Shown: one piece after another, positions 43,455 to 53,897 of the stretch | How the letters are laid out: each line of letters starts with the position of its first letter | How positions within the stretch are numbered: the first letter of the stretch is position 1 | NCBI RefSeq assembly: GCF_000149955.1 | Contig: NC_030991.1 | Coordinates: forward strand, 351,295 to 415,294 | Direction of reading: 5' to 3' | Length of the DNA stretch: 64,000 bases | Origin: Fusarium oxysporum f. sp. lycopersici 4287 | Lineage: Eukaryota > Ascomycota > Sordariomycetes > Hypocreales > Nectriaceae | Program-made: the position numbers and the translations under genes | Notes under the pieces: generated by a model | Database searches by the model: none | What the model was told of the DNA's origin: nothing | Seen by the model: the letters and a program-made list of their open reading frames with translations, nothing else

Positions 43455-45452
43455 TAACTAGTGTCAGACATTACGTGTATTCGGTTCATTCATGTGAATT
43501 GGTGTATTCATGTTGTGTTCTGTTGAAATCTACCCCTTAGAGGTTTTACCATTTCGGCTGTAATCTTAAAGTATCCCTGCTTGCACGTGAGGCCCCAGCA
43601 CCTGTTCAACACCTTCTTGATGACAGGGGTATTGTGGGGCACGGTACGGACGGGAGGTCCTCGACAATTCAAGGGATAGAAGGATCTATCTATTGTAATG
43701 ACCACCATATGCAATCCTGGTCAAGTTGAGTCTTGAAGCATCAGCTTCAGGGATGAACTGTACTGTTTGATGAAGGGATTGCCAGTCGTCAGTTGTTTGC
43801 GGCATCCCGTACGCATCTAAATTTGTCCTGGCGATTGATCTGACCAACAAACAATGTGCGCACTAAACTATACAATAAGCTTCATCCAATGAAGAGCCTG
43901 GAGAGGCCTCCCTGTGGCGTTGCTTATCGATGGACAATGTGGGAGGGCCATAGGCGCCAAAATTGCCACTCATTCACAGGGAAACTAAGAAAAAGGAGGG
44001 GCATTCTCTCCAAAATACAAGTCTTCTTAGGAACAAATCTGTATCCTCGTTGTTTCTGCGATAACTAAGTAGAAGGTGCTTTGCATATCTCAAGCATCGA
44101 AACGCAACGCATACAGATCCTCCCGATCCTAAGCATTCTAGATCGTTGCAGCAAGGATCCCCTGTCTGGGGCGTCATTAAGGAAACCTGGCGCGAGTGAC
44201 GGCAATTGCCTGCAGGTATGTAAGCGACAATCAAAACGTCCGTTTACCGGCGACCAAACCATATTAGCCAGGCACCAACTCTCATCATAGGGAATGAAAA
44301 AAAACTTCGGAGGCTTGAATGATCACCTTATCGCCGTGAGTATAGCAGAAGTTGGACTAAGGGGAGGGGGTGGCGGGCAGTCGATCGAGATTGCAGAGAA
44401 CGAGACAAGCATATTGACGCCGACGGACTTGGTTCTTGAAGCCCGCGCCTATGTGCATGTTGTATAAATCATCCCCTATATGTTCATCTAGCGCGAACTT
44501 ACTAGAAGGGGTCTCTTAGCAAAATCTCAAAGAAATCTCCAGAAAAACGATTAAAAAGAACAAGTCATTACTAACACTATTAAAACAGTATATCTAGGCA
44601 AATTTGCTACATGATCACTAACACAAGTCGATGCTAGATCAACAAATAGGGAGGTTGGTTGTACTGTGAAAGTCTAGACCGTAGTTTTAATCTTGATTCA
44701 GAGTCTATTCTACCGCATAGCATCTAGTAGTATACGACCACCTTCTCAAAGTAGCACCACGATGACACTCCAAGACTCTGCACCATCACGCCACCTGGGT
44801 CGATTTATCAGAATGGTGGGAATAACCCAACCCGGTTATAGAAACTTGCGGCTTAGCGAATGGATGGGTGGAGCATAAATATGACACTTGAGCAAACCAT
44901 CAACATCGTCCGGTGGATAGCAATACTATAGCGCCTAAGTTCTTTTTTTAATTTTACCACCCGGAGCACATAGCGACCGATCTTAGTGGGCTATACTGGG
45001 ACACAAAAAGACAGCCTGTTCGAGGTGCGTAGAAGAAGCTAGCAACTCAGTTCCACCTTTAGGTGACGTTTAATTTGCTTCCACCTTCGCCCGTCTGATA
45101 TTGCATCCGAACCATCCTTTTGACCCTATAGCATCCAACATTCCTCGTAGTGGCTATCGCTGACAACCCATAGCCGTCTTTCGACTCTATCCGCAATCAA
45201 TTCCATCAAGGCAAGAAGCGCCCTAGCGTCATAATGTCTCATTTGACGCTCATGCATCTTAGACACCCTTTTCACCGACACTTCATGTAGGATCAAGTCA
45301 TACGATCTTTCAACAGATTACGCCAATCCAGCATTTGCGACATTTCAACTCTTGACGACTTCCTCTCCTATCGAACCGTGCTCGTCAGATCTTGCCTTCT
45401 CCTACGTTAGCCCACCTGTAGGCAGTGACGAAGTCGGACAGGATCAGAGAGC
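43455..45452. other. intergenic, no gene seen
   Basis: About 2 kb between pogo C and the bHLH gene, with shadow ORFs only. The stretch 45300-45452 is pyrimidine-rich and may be promoter or leader of the bHLH gene. Confidence 0.4.
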
Positions 45453-45929
45453 ATGGAAGGAAATTCCGCCGGTGCCACGTCTGGCACAGATGAGAAGACA
45501 ATCTCGACACGATTGTCCGAGGAAAATGGCATCAAGGACAACTGCGACGACAACCACCAAAACAGGGGAGGTGCCCCAGCCGCTCGCCAAGGGGTCAAAT
45601 TGCGTTCAGCATCTCGCAAGCCAAAGAGATTCCGAGTGAAGCCAGCCGTTGCCCCAAAAACCCAGCAAGCTCGCGAGTGCCACAATAACGTCGAGAAGCA
45701 GTACCGGACCCGTTTGAAACTGCGCTTCGAAAAGTTGCTCACGGTACTGCAAGCCTCACGGCGGGAAGACGAGAGACCAGGGGAGGCAAAGTCTTTGGAA
45801 ACGAACTATTGCTTCAGCAGAGGCGATGTTTTAGATGCTGCGAGGCAGCGCATTTTGGCTTTGGAGGAAGAAAACAAACAGCTTTCATGCAAAATTAAAG
45901 AGCTTAGTCAGGCTTTGATGGTTGGTTAG
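45453..45929 (+). CDS. small bHLH transcription factor
   Basis: Intact single-exon ORF of 158 residues, ATG 45453, TAG at 45927-45929. Residues 1-70 are hydrophilic and disordered-looking. The bHLH covers about residues 74-145: basic region ARECHNNVEKQYRTRL, helix 1 KLRFEKLLTVLQASR, a loop, then helix 2 FSRGDVLDAARQRILALEEE running into a short coil (NKQLSCKIKELSQALM). The H-N-x-x-E-K-x-Y-R pattern is that of E-box-binding bHLH proteins, and the Tyr in EKQYR is also seen in SREBP-like members. It is probably nuclear and dimeric. The upstream frame is closed by stops, which supports this start. Confidence 0.85.
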   Translation: MEGNSAGATSGTDEKTISTRLSEENGIKDNCDDNHQNRGGAPAARQGVKLRSASRKPKRFRVKPAVAPKTQQARECHNNVEKQYRTRLKLRFEKLLTVLQASRREDERPGEAKSLETNYCFSRGDVLDAARQRILALEEENKQLSCKIKELSQALMVG

Positions 45930-46781
45930 GAAAAATTAAGTCCGGATAAAAGCCCCCTTGAATCGAGGTTGCGTGGTCTGTGATTTATAGCTCGTGTGTG
46001 CACTGGATTCGATAATTAAATTGATGAAGGTTTAAGGACAACACTTACTGGCTTTCGTATAGGAGGGTTAATTGACGCAACTTTGTAAGCTAGCCATACC
46101 TAAAAAGTGTCCTTTTTAGCTTGTGTCCCGTAGATAAGCAGCGAGTAGACCGAGGAGGTACCAGTGCCGATTGCTTGTGACATTAATCTGGGTCAGTTGA
46201 TACACCATCAAAGACCAGCTAAAGCAAGAGCTCCCGTCTGCAACAGAAGGTGCACATACCCAAAAAGATTGCTGGTCTATGATGGCAAGGGCGCAAGAAC
46301 GAGCAAGTTGACCACCGCAATCCAATAAGATCGGTGAGCAATTATGCATTGACATTTACGACATTTACAGTTGTATCATGCTTAAATGCAAAGTTCGACT
46401 TACCCTACCGCCAGACCCTGACACTTGACTGTCCTTGTGCTAGCAGGCTGTGTGCATGGTAGTCAAGTCTCAGTTATTAGGGTCCAGAACTAGAGCCTAA
46501 GGTTCAGAAGACTAAATGTAACACAAACTCAGGCAAGGAGGGATCTATCATGTAACAAGGCATGGTGAAAGAAGACTAGGCTAGATATAAACAAGAAGTT
46601 GCATTTGTAGCCACAGACTTTTGTTTAACGTACTCCGTCTGCAACTTTACCGCTTCGTGATCCTAAAAGTGATCCAATTTGAGGTTTACTAGCCAAGGCG
46701 TGGAAAAACCCAGGATAGCCTGGCCTTCTATGCATGAATGCTGGAGTCGCAAGGTGGACAATGAATGTGTAAGATACAAGT
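45930..46781. other. intergenic, nothing seen
   Basis: 3' flanks of the bHLH and RING genes. The ORF at 46116-46355 (-) has no recognised feature. Confidence 0.5.
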
Positions 46782-47481
46782 CTACAGATGCCCTAATATA
46801 GAACTATCATTTGCCCGATGACTTGATACATGCGCTTGGCTTGGCCTCTGCAGCACAGGCTTGGGCGATGCAAAATGAAATGCGCATATGGGGCATGTAT
46901 CATGTTTTGCAAGGTACCACGTAGCAATGCAATCTGAGTGGAAGGTATGCTCACACGCCAGGTGACGAACCATATCAGTATCCTGAATACCCTCTAGGCA
47001 GATGGCACTAAACAGGGAGGTGAATGATCAGTCAAGTACTTCTTACAAGAACTAAGGAGTCAAGAGGATATACCATATCGTGTCCGAACTCAGCATCGCC
47101 CAAGAGACGTGCGCTCCGTCTGTAAGCTCCAGCCTCATCTCTTTGCCTGTCTTTGGGGGAGCAATAGCATCGAGATGAGGTAAATCCCTGTCTTTAGTGC
47201 TGGCGGATTCTGTCGATACAGGTCCCCGGGAGCTGTTGGACCCTACTGTGCCTGCAGTCCTGCCATATCTAACCAACCCGTATAATCTGTATTGCTATTA
47301 GGCGACGAAATAAGTATCAGTTTCTACTAAGAAAGGAATACCTGGGAATAAACATAAACAAAACCACCGCAATCAAAAGTGACACCGTCATAATGACTGG
47401 GAGCCATCCCAGTAGTGTATGGTTTGAATTTTGATTATCACTGTTCGGATAATCGGGAGTAGTATTGCTTATTGCAGGCAT
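46782..47481 (-). CDS. TM + RING-H2 E3 ligase-like protein (intact copy)
   Basis: Three exons on the minus strand: 47481-47342, 47286-47074 and 47007-46782, with introns of 55 and 66 bp, good splice sites and matching phases, giving 192 residues. Exon 1 begins MPAISNTTPDYPNSDN, then a membrane helix (LLGWLPVIMTVSLLIAVVLF). Exon 2 is a linker (STKDRDLPHLDAIAPPKTGK). Exon 3 is the RING-H2: AIC, RHLACEHTFHSDC, TCPIC, with spacing C-x2-C-x14-C-x-H-x2-H-x2-C-x10-C-x2-C. It likely acts as a membrane-anchored ubiquitin ligase; substrate unknown. Its paralogue at 25856-26524 has an early stop, so this may be the working copy. Confidence 0.85.
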
Positions 47482-48085
47482 GGCATCTACGTGAAGGGCA
47501 AATCAACCGGTCTGCGCCCTTCAAACAAGGGCACAAGGGTAGCCAACAGGGTTTATGTGCTTAAAATAACTTCAGACATGGTGGTTCCTATGTAACCTGA
47601 CCCTGCATTCTTAGTTCGGGTTAAGAGCGTCGTGTTGTGCTCTCGGCTGTATCCGACCTATGATCTGATGGACATGGTCTGTAGGCTGGGTCCGCCATAT
47701 GATCTGATAGACATGATTTGTACCACTACCTCACCATCTCGCCACATCATCCTTGAGTATGAGTCAAAGAGGCCCGAAATCTCGAATCTCCCCGCCCTAA
47801 GTGCGTCTCGTGTCCAGAACCTAGTTCAATGGCTGGCATGTGCGAGAAACCAACCCTTTTCTTTCTGGATGAACACCAGCTAACCAGGGTTTCACCATGT
47901 AGTCAGCCCGTGATACCAAAAAGATGTGCATAAGATTAGGTTCTTGAAACATAAAAGGCATATATCACCCACCCCGCACATCAGAAACTGTACAATATTT
48001 TCCTCATAAAACTAGATCCCATATACAAACACCTGACTCAAATATCATTACACAGACCAATAGCCGAGGTTTCATATCCTTCGTC
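47482..48085. other. intergenic, upstream of the RING and small-protein genes
   Basis: A pair of related pieces occurs at about 47653-47720 (TATGATCTGATRGACATG twice), a short imperfect tandem repeat. No gene seen. Confidence 0.4.
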
Positions 48086-48736
48086 ATGACGAACAGTCCA
48101 GAGCTACTGTACCACATTTTTCTGACGGTCATCGATTACCACATCGATCCTTCTGGAGCTAAACGATCCATCTACGTCCTCGGCACTAATGCTACCCTCG
48201 AAGCCGCCAAAAACTCCGCCTTCAGGGTCTTGGCCACGCTAGGCTATAAACCCGAGGACTTTGTTGAATATGCCATCCACTCAAGCAGCACCGAAGAATG
48301 GGATCATGGCGACGGCGTTCTCGTCTACGCCAAGGCGCCTGCTGGTCAAGTCTTCTTGATCTCGATACAAGCTACGCCCAATGTCAAGAAATCTTGTTTC
48401 TCGACTCCGATGCCTTTCCTATTCGAAACCCAGATCACCTCCTCACCGTGGAACCGTATAAGAGTCGCGGACTTGTGACCTGGCCCGACTTTTGGCTGCC
48501 AACTATATCGCCTCTCTTCTACAAGATCGCTGGAGCCAAGGCGCCCAACGTTACTATCGACTAAGTTACTTGATCCTCTTGATTATGCAGATTATGATAC
48601 ACCGGAGAAAATGGCCGGCGAGTGGCCATTCGGGGAAGAGGTGGTTGCCCATGCAGTAGCGGAGACGGGCCAAAACATCATCGTTGAGGTGAAGACTGTC
48701 GCTGGTGCCCATCATAAGCATGGTAAAGGCATGTGA
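48086..48736 (+). pseudogene. two-module small fungal protein gene interrupted by mannosyltransferase sequence
   Basis: Module 1, from ATG 48086, reads [31 protein letters not shown] and [20 protein letters not shown]. The end of a second, related module is at about 48590-48736: YDTPEKMAGEWPFGEEVV, AHAVAETGQNIIVEVKTV and a His/Lys tail. The two share the pattern W-x-x-G-[DE]-x-V-x-x-x-A-x-A-x-[AT]-G-Q. Between them, in another frame, lies about 200 bp (48370-48566) reading [38 protein letters not shown], which is the LDxDAFP/WPDFW core of Mnn2-type alpha-mannosyltransferases. Both halves are in the same phase, but the foreign block brings stops. I infer an illegitimate insertion or a recombination junction. 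Confidence 0.7.
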
Positions 48737-49270
48737 CGGGAGGTGGTGTGTCGTTACTGCGGATATAAGATCGAAATTGGCGGCGGAGGAGGTTGTTATT
48801 TTATTTTATTATTTTGCATATTTTTTTTTGCTTTCGTTCTTCCCACCGAAAAACTAAGTTAGCTGTTGGGAAGTGGTAAGTAAATCACTCAAGCTTTATT
48901 CAAGTCTTTCTTTAGATATTCGCTTCTTCAGCTGCTTGAACGCAAGTTATCTTCAACGAAGGAATGCCGAATAACCCACGATACACGTATTAGGTTGATG
49001 CATGAGGCTATTTTCTCTCAAACTGTCCATCACCGGCTTGGGCATTAAGTTAATGTAGTCAATATCCGAATATCTTCATATTGATCACTGATTTCTCCAG
49101 AGGCTGTCACTGTCAACGCTATCTAATGGATAAAGCTGTCATCTACTATTACTAGGCAGTAGTCACGTAACCGCAGCAATATGTGGTTGAGTGGCTATGC
49201 CCTCAAAGCTCTGGTCAGCCCCAGAGCAATCGTTCTAACACATCAGCAGGAGCTGTCAGCAATGGATTGA

Positions 49271-49323
<53 letters not shown>

Positions 49324-49913
49324 GGAATCTCTTCAACTCTAAAGATTAGTACATTAATGACATGAGCATATCATGAGCTGACCCTCACGTTATCAGTAGT
49401 ATGTACGGAGTAGATGTCAGCCTTATGTGCCAGCTAGCGCCACGATGGCCATCCGCTAAACTCAATTTCAAGCTATAAATCACTTTCGAGTACCGTGACC
49501 TGCATTATGCCCAGTGAGTTCACATCGTGTTGCTAGTGGCATATGTCACTTGTTTTCATTGTGTGATTCATTCTCGGGCGTATGATATATGGTACAGAGG
49601 CGCCGGCATCTTATCCCTGGTCAAATCTTCGCCTCAATACCATGATGCCGGCTCTGATATCCGTTAATGAGGTTTTCTGCACTCTACTCCCGTTACTCAA
49701 TGGAATATCAGTCTTGGTAGCATGACGTATTGGAAACGGAGTATGACCAGTTAGTGACCACCACACCCATAAGCCCCCCCGTTTTTTTAACTTTACGACG
49801 TCAGATCATCCCAACTGAATTCTGTCATGTGAATGGCGCTTTAAGTCAATCACGGCACTGGTTAACTGTTTCTAAGCATGCTTCCTCTATACAAGTTAAG
49901 TACATTGTTAATA
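48737..49913. other. intergenic, no gene assigned
   Basis: Holds the poly(T) tract at 49273-49322 and AT-rich flanks. No ORF could be supported. Confidence 0.5.
49273..49322. repeat. poly(T) tract, 50 bp
   Basis: Uninterrupted run of 50 T. It could be the poly(A) tail of a minus-strand retrocopy or an unstable homopolymer; no target duplication was seen. Confidence 0.95.
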
Positions 49914-50335
49914 ACGTATTTTATAAGCGAGTGAGCCATATAAGCGAGTGAGCCACTATATTTCTCACCTTAAAAGCCATTTTTTAAACTTTTTGTAAAA
50001 GGTCAATTTAACTCTAAAATAGCTAAAAAATATAATATAATATATTTAACTACTATATCTTTATATATTACCTTTATAAAATTTATAACTATTTTCTTTA
50101 TAAAGTTATATAATAAAGTCTATTTACACTGTGAAATACACTGTATTTTAAGGTTTTATATAGAAAATAAAATAGATAAAATTCTTTTAAAAATATTAAT
50201 TAGTATGATTAACTATACTAAGTATAGAAATAATTTTTTTAGATTTTTAGCTATTTTATTTATGAGTTAGAACTCTATAGGGTAGGCTGTTTTTATACTA
50301 CACAGTATAGTGGCTCACTCGCTTATAAAATACGT
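49914..50335. mobile_element. pogo-related MITE, AT-rich, non-coding
   Basis: 422-bp element with TA at 49912-49913 and 50336-50337. The ends are perfect inverted repeats over at least ACGTATTTTATAAGCGAGTG, continuing AGCCA. The left end holds two copies of ATAAGCGAGTGAGCCA in tandem. Terminal ACGT and the ATAAGC.AGTG.GCCA core match the ends of Fot element A (27359-29219). The interior is very AT-rich without an ORF and resembles 27027-27356. It is probably mobilised by a transposase of that type. Confidence 0.85.
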
Positions 50336-50565
50336 TAGCGATCTTACGATTCTGTTTGCTCCATATGCCATGCTGACTTTATGTGCTTGTCGTGTGCCTC
50401 TCCCATATAGAATCATGCCTAAAGTTCTCGCTCAACTTACTATCCACAATCTCTAATCCATCCCAACTAGATCTCGAAAAACGCTTTAGTAAACAGCCTT
50501 TACAAGAAAGTTATAGGGGAGTACAAGTACTGTCAATCAAGTTATATTGGGCAGATAACTCGATA
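50336..50565. other. upstream region of the trehalose phosphorylase remnant
   Basis: The MITE at 49914-50335 lies about 230 bp upstream of the old start codon. No further feature. Confidence 0.4.
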
Positions 50566-53308
50566 ATGTCGGAACAAAATCAACCACTTCAACTGGAAGA
50601 GCCCAGAGCTCGACCTTACAAAGCTGCTCTCCCTAATGCTGCAACGCAGTACCTACATTTAACAGCTGAACCTGGCCCTATTCTGGCCCCAAAGGCCCCC
50701 GACCGGTACGGAAAGTGGTCTACCAATCCTTCCTTCCTTGGAAGAGCCCTCCCGTCTCAACGATGAATCTCCCTCAGAGCTTCATGCTGGGCAGTCGGGT
50801 CGACCTAAGAGCCTCCGCCCCTTCATTCTTTCCATCATGGCCTTCAAACATGGTCGAAAGTTCTCCAAGACTACTTCAGCACATCGCAAAAAGCGATTAA
50901 GTAGTGCTGCTGAGAAGGAAGGTCAGTTTGGCCCAGCTCTCCCGGTAAGCTCCCCTTCATTGTCAGATCAGTCATTGGCTGTACTAATCTCGACCGGCGC
51001 TCCAGAGGCTATACCTCGGCATATCAGCTGCTTTCTCAAACGACCAAACTGCACTCATTGCTTTAGCCATCAACGATGGTGTTTACCTCATCGACTTCTC
51101 CGTCAAACACCTTGACCTCAACGACAGTCAAGCGACTGGTCGAGATGTCATCGCAGAATACGTCCTCAAGGAGGTTGAGGATTATGCACACAATAATTTT
51201 GCCAAATTTATCGGTGCCGGTCTACCAGCTACGCTTAGGAGTGTAAGCAAAACGCTATGCTCTCGCCTGTGGCTAGATCTGGATATTGTTCCGATTGTGG
51301 TACTTGCTGAGAAAGAGGATGAGGATGAAGAGGGCAGGAAGGGCGGAAGGGACTTCTGGAATTTGAAATGTGTTGACGAGCAGGCTGATTCAATGGTTCG
51401 AAAATGCGTTATGTGAGTAGACAATCTCGAAGATGGTGAACTTTACCACTAACCTCGCCTTAGGCACTTCGGGCCTTCGCAAGCTCCTCTCCTACAAGTT
51501 GGCTTTCGCGGTTTTGTCCAGACTGATGTTGGGTTTCGGGCCTATTTAACAACTCTTCAGAACTACAAAGACACATGTGGCACCTCCACCTGGGAGACTA
51601 TGATGACCTATGCAGTGAAGCTACGTCGCAACAAGACTCGTATCGCATTTTTCAGTTCTACTCCACAAGGTGGCGGCGTGGCTCTGATGCGTCATGCACT
51701 AGTCCGCTTTGCGCGTCGAATAGGGGTTGATCTATCTTGGTACGGTAAGCATTATTTTAAACCGAGGGGTTTGATCCAATACATGTCTTGTTAACGTAGC
51801 TGATGGTTGCGATAGTTCCTAAACCGCTTCCTAGTGCACTCAGAATTACCAAGAATATCCACAATGTCCTGCAGGGAGTGAGTCCTCCCAGCCAACGCAT
51901 CACTGCTGAGGAAAAGAATGCTGTGATCCACTGGATTACCGAAAATGCATATCGATACTGGCTCTCGGAGTCCGGCCCACTATGCCCTGTGGAGGAAGGC
52001 GGTGCTCATGTCATAATTGTCAGTGTCCTTCTGTTTCACGCTTGAGTGTCCAAGTTCTTCCTCATCAACTCTCTGCAATCAATGTATTGGTAGAGCTCAC
52101 ATTGACTTTTACACAACAGATCGATGACCCACAAATGCCAGGTTTAATTCCTCTCATTAAAAGGCTTACTCCGGACCGGCCAGTTCTATATCGCTCTCAC
52201 ATCCAAATCAGGAGTGACCTAGTTGCCAGAGACAGCTCGGCCCAGGCTGATATTTGGGAATTCTTGTGGAGCAACATACAACTGGCGGATATGTATATCA
52301 GCCACCCAACTCCTGCATTTGTTCCTCATACAGTCCCCAGAGCAAAAGTAGCTTATCTGCCAGCTACTACGGATTGGCTCTATGGTTTAAACTAGCCTTT
52401 AGGAGATTGGGATGTTGGATACTATGGAAACATATACAATGCTAGTTGCCACGCACAAAAGATGTAAGTGCATACAAAACTCTTCCTACCGCATCGAGAA
52501 ACAAGGCTGCTAATTTTAGCGAAGGACCGAACTGCACTGGCCGGCGCGCAAATACATCATTCAAATTGCCCGGTTCGATCCCTCAAAGGGTATTCCAATA
52601 GTCGTAGATTCATATGCCGAATTTCGCCGCCAATGCGAAGTGACCGGCATTGGGGATACTCCTCAGCTTGTCCTGTGTGGTAATCAATCTGTTGATGATC
52701 CAGACTCCAGCATTGTCTACGATCAGACACTCGATCAGATAATGTCGGTTTGCCCTGAACTCATGCAGGACATCAGTGTGATGCGTCTAGATCCAAATGA
52801 TCAATTACTCAACACACTGATTTCTAAAGCCCACGTTGTCCTCCAACTCTCAACTAGTGAGGGCTTTGAGGTGAAGGTTTCAGAAGCATTGCATGCTGGT
52901 CGGCCAGTCGTCGCAACGAAATCAGGCGGTATCCCTCTTCAGGTCAAGAATTCGATCAACGGATTCCTTGTTGAGCCTGGTGATTGGAGGGCTGTTGCTC
53001 ATCACCTCATGAATCTGTTCACCAATGATGATTTATACGAGAATATGAGTAATGCCGCAAGGACGGGCGTGTCTGACGAAGTTGGCACAGTCAGTAATGC
53101 CTTGTGTTGGTTCTACCTAGCTTCCAAGTGGACCGATCTTGGAACTGAAAAATACGGCAATACCACTTTGCAACCCAATGAGAGATGGGTCTACGATATG
53201 GCGAGAGAAGAGGCCAATTGTCCATACTCCGCTGATGAGGAACGACTCCCACGTTGTTATACCGAGGCGAAGAACACCGACTCACTAGGATCTAGTTCTC
53301 TTAGCTAG
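50566..53308 (+). pseudogene. trehalose phosphorylase/synthase, Ccg-9-like (GT4), degraded
   Basis: Six exons can be traced: 50566-50944, 51006-51412, 51464-51744, 51816-52018, 52120-52463 and 52520-53308. The five introns have GT donors (GTAAGC, GTGAGT, GTAAGC, GTCAGT, GTAAGT) and AG acceptors. Family marks: RIAFFSSTPQGGGVALMRHA, VPKPLPSALRITKNIHNVLQ, IDDPQMPGLIPLIKRL, LYRSHIQIRSDLV, YIIQIARFDPSKGIP, SIVYDQTLDQIM, LQLSTSEGFEVKVSEALHAG and GGIPLQVKNSINGFLVEPGD, the GT4 UDP/phosphate-binding end. The enzyme interconverts trehalose with glucose and glucose-1-phosphate, in the cytosol. Lesions: a frameshift in the CCTT repeat near 50725-50737, TAG at 52393-52395 (GLN*PLGDW) and a frame mismatch at the fifth splice (52463/52520). 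Not functional as read. Confidence 0.88.
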
Positions 53309-53897
53309 AACGTTATGAACTGAGTGTAGAAACTTTAAGGATATCTCTAAATTGAACACGGTGGAACGTATTCATGATTGATAGACCTATAGTTTTGATT
53401 GCAACTTTAACCAGGTGCCTAGAATGCTTTACATACTTAAGGTCAACAACTGATGCGTACACTGTGGTGAAACTCACGTTAAGACGACCTCGATTATATT
53501 GTACATGGTGTAGGCATAGAGACAGTTAAAAATGACCCAATCGCAAAGAAATACATGGTTTTAGTAGTGGAAGTTGATCTGATGATTTCGCTTCCGGGGG
53601 TTAATGTCACTAATAAAGCTCACCATCCACGTAGTTCGCAACATGATCAGGAGGTTTCTTTCTCTATGGTAGTAAATGATGCTAAAAAGCCATAATCGGG
53701 GGCTCAGCCGCACCCCTAGAACAACAATTCAACGCCTTGGGTCGCAACAATCCAGTGATCGGAATGGTCTGGTATGAGTTGGTATTGGTATGGTAAATAC
53801 CGCCAAGACTTGGTATGGTTTGAAGAAATCTCAATACCATGGTATTACCGGTAATCATAACATTTCTATCTGATCAGATACTTCTCAACAACCAAAT
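53309..53897. other. intergenic, GGTATGG-rich stretch before Fot E
   Basis: At 53760-53855 several copies of TTGGTATGG and its complement (AATACCATGG, GGTAATACC-like) occur, perhaps a decayed terminal repeat of Fot E. No gene seen. Confidence 0.4.

Noticed and set aside
45352..45639. Upstream extension of the bHLH gene (MTTSSPIEPC...)
   Set aside because: It is in a different frame from the bHLH domain and no intron joins them.
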